In this document: positions 34,692 through 45,084 of the stretch, piece after piece
How the letters are laid out: every line of letters begins with the position of its first letter
How positions within the stretch are numbered: position 1 is the stretch's first letter
DNA from: Prochlorococcus sp. AG-347-K10
GTDB lineage: Bacteria > Cyanobacteriota > Cyanobacteriia > PCC-6307 > Cyanobiaceae
Assembly: GCA_003278955.1 (NCBI GenBank)
Contig: QCCB01000004.1
Coordinates: forward strand, 20,751 to 84,750
Length of the DNA stretch: 64,000 nt
Reading direction: 5' to 3'
Made by a program: the position numbers and the translations under genes
The notes under the pieces: generated by a model
The model's database searches: none
What the model saw: the letters and a program-made list of their open reading frames with translations, nothing else
Told to the model about the DNA's origin: nothing

Positions 34692-35555
34692 TTAAGTTGA
34701 TTCACTAATTTTGGATTTTGCCAGTATTACATCTTTTTTAAGTTGTTCATTTTGTAAAAGAATTTCTGTAGAGGCTTGTAATTTTTCTCCCCATAACTGT
34801 TCTTTTCTATAATCATAATTAACATATTTGGGATCTTTATCCAAAGCTTTTTTTGCTAGCTGAATGGCTAATTTATTATCTTGGATATTTATACATGAGG
34901 CTAGACCTAGTAATGGTTCAGCATTCTCCTCGATTGAGATTGCACTTTCAAAAAGTTTGATTGCGAGATTTACTCTGTTTTTTTCGAAATAAGCTAAACC
35001 TTGATTATTTATTGCTTGCCAGAAATCAGGCTTGATTTTTATAGATTTATCAAACAATTTTATAGCTCCCAAATAATTTTTTTCCATTAATAAAATATTT
35101 CCCAATTGAAAAATAGCTTTGTGGTTATTGGGCTCAATCTTTATTCCTTTTTCTAAAGCATTCTTTGCTTTAGTCTGTTGGGAAATTTTTAAATAAATAT
35201 TACTTTTAGCAAAATATATTTCGCTAATATTTGAATTTATTTGTTCTGCTTTATTTAGAGAACTTAATGCGTTTTTGTATTCTTTGTTAGCTATTTGTGC
35301 TTCAGCCAAAATCAACCATAGTTTTTCATCTTTTGCATTTATTTTTACTGCTAATTTGGCTAAGTTAACACTGTCTTCATATTGACCAAAATAAAGTAGT
35401 TGATATGCATTTTTGCCAATATATAAACTTTGCTTTTGTAAATTTTTTATTGTTGGGAAATAATAATAGGGAACTATTGCTCTAACTATTTCTATTTGAA
35501 AAAAATAAAAACAGATCAAAGAGACCCAGATTGTTTTTTTTAAAAATGACTTCAT
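34692..35555 (-). CDS. TPR repeat protein with N-terminal signal/anchor
   Basis: 287 aa with TPR units (NPNNHKAIFQLGNILLMEKNYLGAIKLFDKSIKIKPD-type). Confidence 0.8.
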   Translation of the reverse strand: MKSFLKKTIWVSLICFYFFQIEIVRAIVPYYYFPTIKNLQKQSLYIGKNAYQLLYFGQYEDSVNLAKLAVKINAKDEKLWLILAEAQIANKEYKNALSSLNKAEQINSNISEIYFAKSNIYLKISQQTKAKNALEKGIKIEPNNHKAIFQLGNILLMEKNYLGAIKLFDKSIKIKPDFWQAINNQGLAYFEKNRVNLAIKLFESAISIEENAEPLLGLASCINIQDNKLAIQLAKKALDKDPKYVNYDYRKEQLWGEKLQASTEILLQNEQLKKDVILAKSKISEST

Positions 35556-36508
35556 ATTTTAATTTTTTTATTCTTTATATTTGCTTGTATATTTCTTTTC
35601 CACATCCATGGTTTAATTCTTTTTAAAGTAGTTCCTTTGAGATTTTCCTGCCACGTTTTATCGTCCCAATTGAGGGAATCAATATTAAGATTTTTAATCC
35701 ATTCTTTTGGCGTGGTTTCATGATTATTGTTGTATGGCACTGATTTATTCCATGGACAAACATCTTGACAAATATCACATCCTGCAACCCATCCACCTAA
35801 ATTTTTTTCTATTTTCTTCGGAATAGTTTTATCTCTGCTTTCTATTGTGTGATATGCAATGCATAAATCTGATTGTATTACAAATGGTTCTACAATTGCC
35901 TTTGTGGGACAATGTTTAATACAAATATCACATTTTCCACAAAGTGATTGATGAGGTGTATCTGGCATTAATTCTTTTGTGAGAATCATAAAACCCAAAG
36001 TAAACCAAGAACCATTTTTTTTGCTGATTAAATTACTATTTTTACCTATCCAACCAATCCCTGCTTCCTCTGCCCATGCTTTTTCAAGAAGAGGAGAGGT
36101 ATCAACACATATTTTCCATTTGCAATCAGGGATTTCTAGGTTGATCCATTTACCAATATTCTTCAATTTTTTGTGAATCACTTTATGATAATCCTCACCT
36201 TGGCTAAATTTAGCTACCTTGAGAAAATTGTTGTTGCTGTTTTGTGAATTAATGTAAGTAAATCCAACGCTTAAAATACTTTTTGCATTTTCAAAAAGTG
36301 TGCCAATATTTTTTCTTTTTTCTGCTTCCATCCATTTCATTTCAGCATGATAGTTATTTAATAACCATCTTTCTAATGCATTAGTTCTTAATTTTACGCG
36401 CGAACTACCTGGAATTGAAGCTATTCCGGCAACTGCAAAACCCTCAAAAATAGCCCTTTCTTTTAATTTTCTACTTATTTCTTTTTTTTCTTGAATCGTA
36501 TCAATCAT
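35552..36508 (-). CDS. queG: epoxyqueuosine reductase
   Basis: 318 aa; 4Fe-4S motifs CGKCDICIKHCPTKAI and GCDICQDVCPWN. Confidence 0.94.
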   Translation of the reverse strand: MIDTIQEKKEISRKLKERAIFEGFAVAGIASIPGSSRVKLRTNALERWLLNNYHAEMKWMEAEKRKNIGTLFENAKSILSVGFTYINSQNSNNNFLKVAKFSQGEDYHKVIHKKLKNIGKWINLEIPDCKWKICVDTSPLLEKAWAEEAGIGWIGKNSNLISKKNGSWFTLGFMILTKELMPDTPHQSLCGKCDICIKHCPTKAIVEPFVIQSDLCIAYHTIESRDKTIPKKIEKNLGGWVAGCDICQDVCPWNKSVPYNNNHETTPKEWIKNLNIDSLNWDDKTWQENLKGTTLKRIKPWMWKRNIQANIKNKKIKI

Positions 36509-36647
36509 TTTTTTATAGAATTTCTTTTAAAAGTTATGTTTGGGAGGAAAAACTTATGAATAAAATAGATATATTTAAGAAAAATATATCCTAACTTAGT
36601 AAAAACAGTTAAATTATTAGTAAAGTTAATATAGTTAAAACGTTATT

Positions 36648-37382
36648 TTGGTTGAATCTAATCAAAATCAAGATTCGAATTTAGGATCAAGGCTTCAACA
36701 AGATCTCAAAAATGATCTTATTGCTGGGTTATTGGTTGTAATACCTTTAGCAACAACAATCTGGCTGTCATCATTAGTTAGTAAATTTGTTTTAACGTTA
36801 GTTACTTCAGTCCCAAAGCAATTAAATCCTTTTATTAATTTAAATCCTTTATTACAAGATTTAATTAATCTCACCTTAGGTTTAACTGTTCCTTTATTAG
36901 CTATTTTGCTTATAGGCTTGATGGCGAGAAATTTTGTAGGAAGATGGTTATTAGAATTTGGAGAGGGTACCTTATCAAAAATCCCAGTAGCTGGAGCGGT
37001 TTATAAAACTCTTAAACAATTGCTAGAAACTTTTTTAAGTAATAAATCTAATAGATTTAGACGAGTTGTTTTAGTCGAATATCCTCGTGAGGGACTATAT
37101 AGTGTAGGCTTTGTAACTGGAGACGTAGGACCTTCTCTACAGCCAGAATTAGAAGAAAAGTTACTTAGTGTTTTCATTCCTACAGCACCAAACCCAACGA
37201 CTGGGTGGTATACACTCGTTCCTGAGTCCTCTGTTAAGGATTTGGATATTTCTGTCGAAGATGCTTTTAGAACAATAATTTCTGCTGGGATAGTTAATCC
37301 AGATGAAAAAAATAACACCACAAATCCAACATTTTCAAAATTGTTTTCTCAATTACGAGCTTCCACTAATACTTCTTCTTAA
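36648..37382 (+). CDS. DUF502 family membrane protein
   Basis: 244 aa; two TM segments and IPVAGAVYKTLKQLLETF, VVLVEYPREGLYSVGFVTG; TTG start. Confidence 0.9.
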   Translation: MVESNQNQDSNLGSRLQQDLKNDLIAGLLVVIPLATTIWLSSLVSKFVLTLVTSVPKQLNPFINLNPLLQDLINLTLGLTVPLLAILLIGLMARNFVGRWLLEFGEGTLSKIPVAGAVYKTLKQLLETFLSNKSNRFRRVVLVEYPREGLYSVGFVTGDVGPSLQPELEEKLLSVFIPTAPNPTTGWYTLVPESSVKDLDISVEDAFRTIISAGIVNPDEKNNTTNPTFSKLFSQLRASTNTSS

Positions 37383-38003
37383 TTGATGCATAAAAGATCA
37401 CTTTCTAGAGAATTATCTTTAATTTCTCTTGGCCTTATAAAAGATAAAGGTGATTTTAAATTAAATAAATTTCAGATAGAAGAAATTTTTGAATCTGCTT
37501 TAGATTCTCTAATAAACCATTGCAGAGAGGAATTAGATAATTGCGAGTCAGAGTTAGAAAATGCTTCACAAAAAATAATAGATAGTGAATTGCAAGAAGG
37601 TGGTGATTCCTCTTATTCAAATGTTCGAGATGAGTTAAAAAAATCTCTGCAAAAAATTGAAACCGTAATGAATACTCTCTCTGTTATCATAGATTTTCCA
37701 AAATTAATTGTTACTAGCGGTCAAATAGATATTAGAGAGGATGTAAATCAAAGAATTTGTAATATAATTAATAATCTCAAAAGTATTGATTCTGACATCG
37801 ATCAAGTAATGGATGGCTGGAGATTAAAAAGATTACCAAGAATTGATAGGGATATTCTGCGCCTAGCTTACGTGGATATAAATTTTTTGAACACACCTGT
37901 AGCTGTTGCTTGTGATGAGGCTGTTAATTTAGCTAATAAATATAGTGATTTGCAAGGAAGAAAATTTATTAATGGAGTTTTAAGGAGATTACAAACAATT
38001 TAA
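37383..38003 (+). CDS. nusB: transcription antitermination factor NusB
   Basis: 206 aa; RLPRIDRDILRLAYVDINFLNTPVAVACDEAVNLANKYSD...FINGVLRRL. Confidence 0.93.
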   Translation: MMHKRSLSRELSLISLGLIKDKGDFKLNKFQIEEIFESALDSLINHCREELDNCESELENASQKIIDSELQEGGDSSYSNVRDELKKSLQKIETVMNTLSVIIDFPKLIVTSGQIDIREDVNQRICNIINNLKSIDSDIDQVMDGWRLKRLPRIDRDILRLAYVDINFLNTPVAVACDEAVNLANKYSDLQGRKFINGVLRRLQTI

Positions 38004-38069
38004 TTGTCATAATTATTTGATATAAATAAATAGTATTTAGAAAATTTTAATTACGTACTATAAATAATA

Positions 38070-39299
38070 ATGACCAATACTGATTCTGATAATTCTCGTG
38101 AATGGGCTGCACAAGCTTATGCAATTTTAAAAAAACGACAGGCAGAACAAAAGCAGGAATTAGAGAAACAGGCAGAACAAAAGCAGGAATTAGAGAAACA
38201 GGCAGAACAAAAGCAGGAATTGATTGATAGTTCTAATAATGAAAATATTGCTGGACAAACTAAAACTATTGATGACCCTGAATTAGGAGAATTTGATGAT
38301 AATTTTACTTGGTCTGCAATGGTATTAGCTGCTCAAGGAAAAAAAATAAATCAAATATCGATTGATGAAATTGATTGGTTAACTAAATTACGGAGAGGAT
38401 TAGAAGAAACCCGCAAAGGATTTGTTACTGAATTATTGGATAAATTGGGAGATGATCCTCTTACTCCTGAATCTCTTGATGATTTAGAGACTCTATTAAT
38501 CAGAGCTGATGTAGGGATTGATTCAACCGATAAAGTTATAAGTTCTCTTAGAACAAAATTAAACGAAGAAGTCGTGGGTGGAGAAGCAGGAATAAAATTC
38601 TTGAAGAAGGAATTAAAATTAATTATCGATAAACCTATAAAAAATTCGGGCTCCGACCTTTTAGTTCCCCAAAAAGGTAAGTTAAATGTCTGGTTATTAG
38701 TAGGAGTTAATGGTGTTGGTAAAACTACTACCTTAGGAAAATTAGCATATTTGTCATCAAAAAGTAATTATAAAACTTTGATTGCTGCTGCTGATACTTT
38801 TAGAGCGGCTGCAGTAGAACAACTTAAAGTGTGGGGAGATAGAAGTAATGTTGATGTTATATCTAATAAATCAAAAAATGCTGATCCAGCTGCTGTAGTT
38901 TTTGATGCAATTAATTCTGCAAAAAAAAGAAATGTTGATTTATTACTTGTTGATACAGCGGGTAGATTGCAAACAAAAAATAATCTGATGGATGAATTAG
39001 CAAAAATAAAAAAAATTATTGATAAAAAGGTTCCAGATGCAATTGTTGAATCATTATTGGTTTTAGATGCAAGTCAGGGACAAAATGGCTTAAAACAAGC
39101 AAAAAGTTTCGCTAAATCAGCAGATTTAAGTGGAGCAATTATTACTAAATTAGATGGCACTTCTAGAGGAGGTGTCTCTTTGGCTGTATCTGAAGAAGTA
39201 AATTTGCCTATAAGGTTTATTGGAGCTGGAGAAGGTATAAAAGATTTGAGACCATTTAATAGTTATGAATTTGTAGAGGCTATGCTTGCAGATAAATAA
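38070..39299 (+). CDS. ftsY: signal recognition particle receptor FtsY
   Basis: 409 aa; GVNGVGKTTTLGKLA, DTFRAAAVEQL, DTAGRLQ, TKLDGTSRGG. Confidence 0.96.
   Translation: MTNTDSDNSREWAAQAYAILKKRQAEQKQELEKQAEQKQELEKQAEQKQELIDSSNNENIAGQTKTIDDPELGEFDDNFTWSAMVLAAQGKKINQISIDEIDWLTKLRRGLEETRKGFVTELLDKLGDDPLTPESLDDLETLLIRADVGIDSTDKVISSLRTKLNEEVVGGEAGIKFLKKELKLIIDKPIKNSGSDLLVPQKGKLNVWLLVGVNGVGKTTTLGKLAYLSSKSNYKTLIAAADTFRAAAVEQLKVWGDRSNVDVISNKSKNADPAAVVFDAINSAKKRNVDLLLVDTAGRLQTKNNLMDELAKIKKIIDKKVPDAIVESLLVLDASQGQNGLKQAKSFAKSADLSGAIITKLDGTSRGGVSLAVSEEVNLPIRFIGAGEGIKDLRPFNSYEFVEAMLADK
38139..38221 (+). repeat. 30-bp in-frame tandem repeat (~2.7 copies) in the FtsY N-terminal domain
   Basis: GGCAGAACAAAAGCAGGAATTAGAGAAACA at 38141-38170 and 38171-38200, partial third copy 38201-38220; encodes (AEQKQELEKQ)n. 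Confidence 0.95.
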
Positions 39300-39365
39300 A
39301 TATTTAATTAATTTTTTTTAAAAACTTAAATTTATGTTAAAACATACTTATCTAATAGATTTGTT

Positions 39366-40709
39366 TTGACAAATAATCAAAAAGAAAAAATATTTTCGAA
39401 TAAATTTATCCAAAATTTTTTAGAAAATGATCCTAAAGTACCTCAAAAAAATAAATATAAATTTGCAGAAATTGCATCTTCTTTAGCATATTATTTAAAA
39501 TCATTTTCCAACATAAATAAATTACTGGATTATGTATGCTTAATTTTTAAACATATTTTTTCTGAAAATATAATTTTAATTATTCCTTTAAATAACGAGG
39601 GTGGGATATGGAATGAAAATATAAAAATTTCTGTTAATTATAAATATTTAACAATTCAAGGGGAGATTAATAGTTTTTTGGATCAATTTCATTTTTCAAA
39701 AAATTTTAAAATAAAAGAAATTCAAACTTTTGAAAATGCTTTAAAAAATAAATTTAAAGAATATAGAATTGAAACAAAAAAAATAATATCTAGAGGCAAA
39801 TGTAGAGGATTTATTTATATTTTTAGCGAAGATATTGCTAGACAGTCGATTACTGAAGATACTAATTTTAATTTTATTGAAAATTGTTTAGCTATTGGAT
39901 TAGAAAATCACGACTTAATAAAAACAAAGAAAAAGCATGAAAATGTAGATAGAGAAATTTCCACTGGTGCTGAAATTCAATCTCAACTACTACCGGATTA
40001 TTGTCCAATTATCTATGGAGTAGACCTGGCTGCACATTGTAGATCAGCTCTTCAGCTCGGTGGAGATTACTATGATTTTATGTGCTTAAAAACGAATATC
40101 TCAGAAAAAAGAAGAGAAAAAGCAAGATGGGCTTTAGTAATAGGTGATGTTATGGGTAAAGGTATTCCAGCCGGCCTTTTAATGACCATGCTCAGAGGAA
40201 TGCTTCGCGCAGAAGTTCTAACAGGTTTACCTCCAGATAGAATTTTGCATGATTTAAATCAACTAGCAATAAATGATTTAGATCAGTCTCATAGATTTGT
40301 GACATTATTTTATTCAGATTATGATCCTAGAACTAGAAAATTGAGATTTGCTAATGCAGCACATAATCCGCCTTTGCTTTGGAAAAGTTCAGATCAAAAA
40401 ATTATAAAATTAGATGCGGAAGGATTTGTGCTTGGACTACAAAAAGATGCTGAATATCATTGTCGTGAAATCAAGCTGAATGAAGATGATTTAATTCTTT
40501 ATTATACTGATGGAGTAATTGATACTTCAAACTCTTTAGGTGAAAGATTTGATGAAGAAAGGTTAATTAAAATTCTTACAAAATTGTGCAAGCAATCTTA
40601 TACATCTCAAGAAATCTTAAATAAAATATTTAAAAAATTAGATGACTTTACAGGACAAAATAGAAATTTGGAAGACGATGCATCGATGGTCATTTTTCAA
40701 GTGAAATAG
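39366..40709 (+). CDS. PP2C/SpoIIE-type (RsbU-like) serine phosphatase
   Basis: 447 aa; AEIQSQLLPDYCP, LGGDYYDFM, VIGDVMGKGIPAGLLMTMLRGMLR, YYTDGVIDT. Confidence 0.9.
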   Translation: MTNNQKEKIFSNKFIQNFLENDPKVPQKNKYKFAEIASSLAYYLKSFSNINKLLDYVCLIFKHIFSENIILIIPLNNEGGIWNENIKISVNYKYLTIQGEINSFLDQFHFSKNFKIKEIQTFENALKNKFKEYRIETKKIISRGKCRGFIYIFSEDIARQSITEDTNFNFIENCLAIGLENHDLIKTKKKHENVDREISTGAEIQSQLLPDYCPIIYGVDLAAHCRSALQLGGDYYDFMCLKTNISEKRREKARWALVIGDVMGKGIPAGLLMTMLRGMLRAEVLTGLPPDRILHDLNQLAINDLDQSHRFVTLFYSDYDPRTRKLRFANAAHNPPLLWKSSDQKIIKLDAEGFVLGLQKDAEYHCREIKLNEDDLILYYTDGVIDTSNSLGERFDEERLIKILTKLCKQSYTSQEILNKIFKKLDDFTGQNRNLEDDASMVIFQVK

Positions 40710-40771
40710 ATATTTTTTGTCACCTATATAAAAAAATGCTTTATTAGAGATATCTCAAGTCAAGAATTCAT

Positions 40772-42145
40772 ATGTCAAAAGTTTGGAGTAAAAGGTTTGA
40801 TACTTCTCTTAACCCTTTTATTGAAAAGTTTAATGCCTCAATTGGTTTTGATAAAAAACTTATTTTAGAAGATTTAGATTGCTCAATTGCTCATGCCAAA
40901 ATGCTTGGTAAAACAAAAGTTTTATCTTCTTCTGAAGCTTTGCAAATTATTAATGGTCTAGAGTTAATAAAAGTTGAGTATTTGCAGGGTAAATTTTTCC
41001 CTGGTCCACCTTCTGAAGATATTCATTATTGTATAGAAGAAAAGCTGATAAGTTTAATTGGTGAAACTGGGAAAAAATTACACACAGGTAGAAGTAGAAA
41101 TGATCAAGTCGGTACAGATATAAGATTGTGGCTAAGAAAAGAGATTGACAATATTGAAATTTTAATAACCGATTTGCAAAAATCTTTCTTAAATCTTGCG
41201 AAATCCCATATTTATACCTTAATTCCTGGATATACCCACATGCAAAGAGCTCAACCATTATCTTTGGCTCATCATTTATTGGCGTACATAGAAATGCTTC
41301 AAAGAGACCGTGAAAGGTATAAAGAAGTACGCTCAAGAGTTAATATCTCTCCGTTAGGAGCTGCGGCATTAGCTGGAACAAAAATAAAAATAGATAGGCA
41401 CTTTACAGCTGCAGAATTGGGATTTAAAAAGATTTATAAAAACAGTATTGATGCAGTAAGTGATAGAGATTTTTGTATAGAATTTGTTTCCGCATCTGCT
41501 TTATTGATGTCTCATTTAAGTAAAATTTCAGAGGAAATAATTTTATGGGTAACTGATGAATTTTCTTTTGCAAAATTAACAGATAAATGTGCCACAGGAA
41601 GTAGCTTAATGCCCCAGAAAAAAAATCCTGACGTTCCAGAATTGATAAGAGGTAAGACAGGAAGAGTGTACGGACATCTCCAGGCATTGTTAACGATGGT
41701 CAAAGGAGTACCACTTTCTTATAATAAGGATTTTCAAGAAGATAAAGAGCCAATATTTGATACTGCAGAAACAATATCTTTATGTATTGAAGCAATGACT
41801 ATTTTAATTAATGAGGGCATTGAATTTGATATTAAAAATTTATCTGATTCTGTAGAAAACGACTTTTCTAATGCTACTGATTTGGCAGATTATTTAGTTA
41901 ATAAAGATGTTCCTTTTAGAACCGCCTATCAAGTTGTTGGTCAAATGGTTAAATATTGCATAGAGAGAAAAATATTATTTAAAAATCTCAAAATTGAAGA
42001 ATTTAAAAAATTTCATCCAGAATTTGAAGAGGATGTTTTTGTGGATCTTAAACCTCTTAATGTCGTTAAATCAAGAAATAGTGAGGGTGGCACAGGTTTT
42101 GTTCAGGTAGAAAAAGAGGTAAATGATTGGCAAAAAAGATTGTGA
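40772..42145 (+). CDS. argH: argininosuccinate lyase
   Basis: 457 aa; [46 protein letters not shown]. Confidence 0.97.
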   Translation: MSKVWSKRFDTSLNPFIEKFNASIGFDKKLILEDLDCSIAHAKMLGKTKVLSSSEALQIINGLELIKVEYLQGKFFPGPPSEDIHYCIEEKLISLIGETGKKLHTGRSRNDQVGTDIRLWLRKEIDNIEILITDLQKSFLNLAKSHIYTLIPGYTHMQRAQPLSLAHHLLAYIEMLQRDRERYKEVRSRVNISPLGAAALAGTKIKIDRHFTAAELGFKKIYKNSIDAVSDRDFCIEFVSASALLMSHLSKISEEIILWVTDEFSFAKLTDKCATGSSLMPQKKNPDVPELIRGKTGRVYGHLQALLTMVKGVPLSYNKDFQEDKEPIFDTAETISLCIEAMTILINEGIEFDIKNLSDSVENDFSNATDLADYLVNKDVPFRTAYQVVGQMVKYCIERKILFKNLKIEEFKKFHPEFEEDVFVDLKPLNVVKSRNSEGGTGFVQVEKEVNDWQKRL

Positions 42146-42215
42146 CTTTGAATCTCAATTAATTTTCTACAACAAGGGTATGCTTTGAAGTAGAATAATA
42201 AAGCAAAGTTATGAG

Positions 42216-42236
42216 ACTACACATTGTAGTTTTTTT
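42216..42236 (+). terminator. intrinsic-terminator-like hairpin (argH terminator or rbp leader attenuator)
   Basis: ACTACA-CAT-TGTAGT perfect 6-bp stem followed by TTTTTT, 28 nt before the rbp GTG start. Confidence 0.65.
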
Positions 42237-42263
42237 ATAAGGTTAATTTTTGTTGAGTTTAAA

Positions 42264-42743
42264 GTGAGTATTTTTGTTGGCAATTTGCCGTTCCGCGCAG
42301 AGCGTGAAGATGTGATACAGTTATTTGCCCCTTTTGGAGAGGTTTTGAATTGTTCTCTTCCCTTGGAGAGGGATACTGGAAGGAAAAGAGGATTCGCATT
42401 TGTTGAAATGGCAGATGAAGCGATTGAGTCAAAAGCTATTGATGGTTTGCAAGGTGCGGAACTTATGGGTAGACCATTAAGAATTAATAAAGCTGAGCCT
42501 AGAGGTTCTAGTGGATCTCGTAGAGGAGGAAGAGGCGGCAATAATGGTGGCTACGGCGGCGGTGGCTACGGTGGTGGCAATAATGGATCTAATAGCTCCA
42601 ACGCTAATAAATCTTCTGGAGCAGAAGGTTGGGAAGACAGAAGTTATGGAAATTCTCCTGATAACTCTGAATATGAAAATGGTAGGAGTAGAAGAAAAAG
42701 GGGAGTGTCCAATGAGAGCAATGCTTCAAACGAGACAAACTAG
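42264..42743 (+). CDS. RRM-type RNA-binding protein with glycine-rich C-terminus
   Basis: 159 aa; RNP2 SIFVGNLPF, RNP1 KRGFAFVEM, then GSRRGGRGGNNGGYGGGGYGGG; GTG start. Confidence 0.92.
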   Translation: MSIFVGNLPFRAEREDVIQLFAPFGEVLNCSLPLERDTGRKRGFAFVEMADEAIESKAIDGLQGAELMGRPLRINKAEPRGSSGSRRGGRGGNNGGYGGGGYGGGNNGSNSSNANKSSGAEGWEDRSYGNSPDNSEYENGRSRRKRGVSNESNASNETN

Positions 42744-43744
42744 TAACCCATTTCTTCAAGCGCTGTTGTTAATTTAAATAGATATTCAATATTTAATTCT
42801 TTTTTTATAGATTTATTTGAAATTTGATTTCTCCAAATTTTAGCTTTTGGTATGCCTTCAACTAGATTTATAAGATGTTTACAAATATCCCAAGATTTTC
42901 CTCCATTTCTTAAATGTGCATCTATGTATGGAATTAATGAGAAAATAATATTTGAAGCAGATTTGGGTTTTTTATTAATTCCGTAAATCCTTTGATCAAT
43001 TTCAGACCACCTTAAGGGATGTTTATAAATTGACCGTCCAATCATGACTCCATCAAAATAATTCAAGGCTTTTAATGATTCATCGATATTTGTCAAACCC
43101 CCATTGATTTCTATTAATAATTCTGGATTTGATTTTTTCAATTTTTTTACTACATTATAATTTAGTGGCGGTATCGTCCTATTTTGTTTTGGATTTAGAC
43201 CATTTAGTATGGCTTTCCTTGCATGAACTGTAAATCTGTCTGCACCAGCATTTGCGATAATTCTTACGAAATTATTCAAATTAACGAAACTATCATTATT
43301 GTCTACACCGATTCTGTGTTTGATCGTTACTGGTAAGTTGCAATTATTTTTTAAGGATTCTATACATTTTGCTACTTTTTCAGGCTCTTTCATAAGGGAA
43401 GCGCCAAAATTTCCAGAACAGACCCTTGGACTTGGACAACCAACATTAAAGTTTATTTCGTCATAACCCCAATCCTGTGCCATTTGGGCTGCCTCTTTAA
43501 GGATATTAGGATCGTCCCCACCAAACTGAATCGATATCGGGTGTTCCTCATCATTAAAATCTAGAAAAATTTCTTTTTTTTTCGTATAAACTAAACTCTG
43601 GGCCACAATCATTTCCGTATACAATAGAGCTTCAGAACTAATTTTTCTCATTATCATTCTGAAGTGTTTATCAGTACAATCCATCATTGGAGCAATACTT
43701 AATTTATGAATATTTTTAATAGAATTGGTTTGAATAAAATTCAT
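42740..43744 (-). CDS. tRNA-dihydrouridine synthase (DusA-like)
   Basis: 334 aa; APMMDCTDKHFRMIMRKI, NFNVGCPSPRVCSGNFGASLM, TIKHRIGVD, EINGGLTN. Confidence 0.93.
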   Translation of the reverse strand: MNFIQTNSIKNIHKLSIAPMMDCTDKHFRMIMRKISSEALLYTEMIVAQSLVYTKKKEIFLDFNDEEHPISIQFGGDDPNILKEAAQMAQDWGYDEINFNVGCPSPRVCSGNFGASLMKEPEKVAKCIESLKNNCNLPVTIKHRIGVDNNDSFVNLNNFVRIIANAGADRFTVHARKAILNGLNPKQNRTIPPLNYNVVKKLKKSNPELLIEINGGLTNIDESLKALNYFDGVMIGRSIYKHPLRWSEIDQRIYGINKKPKSASNIIFSLIPYIDAHLRNGGKSWDICKHLINLVEGIPKAKIWRNQISNKSIKKELNIEYLFKLTTALEEMGY

Positions 43745-43766
43745 TACTTTTTTGTGATTTAAATAT

Positions 43767-44261
43767 ATGAATCAATTTCTAACAAGAAGAACTTTTATTC
43801 TAATTCCTACCATGTCAATCTTAAAAATAATCTTTAATCCCGTCCAAGTATTAGCATCTTCACTAGCTTCTAAAGGAGAGTGGAATTTCTCAAAAGACGA
43901 ATGGAAAGCAAGGCTTAGTCCAGAATCTTATTATATTTTGAGAGAGGAAGGGACTGAAAGAGCTTTTAGCAGCCTGTTAAATAATGAGAAAAGAAAAGGG
44001 ATTTTTCACTGTGCAGGATGCGATTTGCCGCTTTTTTCCTCAGATAAAAAGTATGATAGTGGTACAGGGTGGCCAAGCTTTTGGGATTCAATTCAAGGAT
44101 CAGTAGAAACAAAAGTTGATTTCAAGTTAATTGTCCCTAGAACCGAATATCATTGCTCTAGATGTGGAGGTCATCAAGGACATGTCTTCAATGATGGACC
44201 ACTTCCAACTGGCAAAAGATACTGCAACAATGGATTAGCATTAAGGTTTGTTCCTAATTAA
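43767..44261 (+). CDS. msrB: peptide-methionine (R)-S-oxide reductase
   Basis: 164 aa; [56 protein letters not shown]. Confidence 0.95.
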   Translation: MNQFLTRRTFILIPTMSILKIIFNPVQVLASSLASKGEWNFSKDEWKARLSPESYYILREEGTERAFSSLLNNEKRKGIFHCAGCDLPLFSSDKKYDSGTGWPSFWDSIQGSVETKVDFKLIVPRTEYHCSRCGGHQGHVFNDGPLPTGKRYCNNGLALRFVPN

Positions 44262-44268
44262 ATATTTG

Positions 44269-44282
44269 TGCGGCCTTCCGCA
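44269..44282 (+). terminator. short GC hairpin after msrB, possible weak terminator
   Basis: TGCGG-CCTT-CCGCA 5-bp stem just after the msrB stop; followed by only a weak T-run (ACTTGTTTTG). Confidence 0.35.
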
Positions 44283-44335
44283 ACTTGTTTTGTGCCTCAC
44301 TTTATTGGAAAATAGTTTTATTAAAATTTAGAAAA

Positions 44336-45055
44336 ATGATTGAAAATCAATCAGACAATATTGATAATAAAGAAAATGATGATTCTAACCAGGACAATAC
44401 TCCTGAAGATATATCATCTACCCAAAATTCAACTACTGAAAATGATGAATTATCTTCTCAAAAAATAGAAGAAATAAATACTGAAGAATTAAAAAATACT
44501 ATTACAAATAATGATGCAAGGTTAGAGCAATTAGAAAAAGAGCATGAAACGTTAAAAAATCAATATGTAAGGATTTCAGCAGATTTTGACAATTTTAGAA
44601 AAAGGCAGTCTAGGGATCAGGACGATTTAAAAATTCAACTCGTTTCAAAGGCTTTAACTGCAATACTTCCTATTGTTGATAATTTTGAGAGAGCAAGACA
44701 ACAACTTAAACCAGAAAGTGAAGAAGCTCAAGCTCTTCATAGAAGTTATCAGGGATTGTATAAACAATTGGTAGAAGTTTTAAAACAACAGGGAGTGTCG
44801 CCCATGAGAGTTGTTGGTCAGCAATTTGATCCAAACTTGCATGAAGCTGTTTTAAGAGAACCTAGTGAAGAGTTTGAAGAGGATATTATTATTGAAGAAT
44901 TGCAGCGAGGATATCATCTAGAAGGAAAGATTTTGAGACATGCATTGGTTAAGGTTTCTATGGGACCCGGTAAACAAAATTCACAACAAGAAGTAGAAAA
45001 GGATACAGTTGAAGTGGATGTCGATTCAGAGGTGAATTCTTCTGAGGATGAATAA
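44336..45055 (+). CDS. grpE: nucleotide exchange factor GrpE
   Basis: [47 protein letters not shown]; internal ATG at 44336 favoured over 44285. Confidence 0.94.
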   Translation: MIENQSDNIDNKENDDSNQDNTPEDISSTQNSTTENDELSSQKIEEINTEELKNTITNNDARLEQLEKEHETLKNQYVRISADFDNFRKRQSRDQDDLKIQLVSKALTAILPIVDNFERARQQLKPESEEAQALHRSYQGLYKQLVEVLKQQGVSPMRVVGQQFDPNLHEAVLREPSEEFEEDIIIEELQRGYHLEGKILRHALVKVSMGPGKQNSQQEVEKDTVEVDVDSEVNSSEDE

Positions 45056-45084
45056 ATTCTAAATTTTTATTTGAGCATTATCTA

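Noticed and set aside
40950-41703. Minus-strand ORFs inside argH
   Set aside because: Antisense to the conserved argininosuccinate lyase core; mutually overlapping, no motifs.
42511-42777. Alternative frame ORF overlapping the glycine-rich end of the RRM protein
   Set aside because: Frame-shifted reading of GGN repeats; composition artefact.
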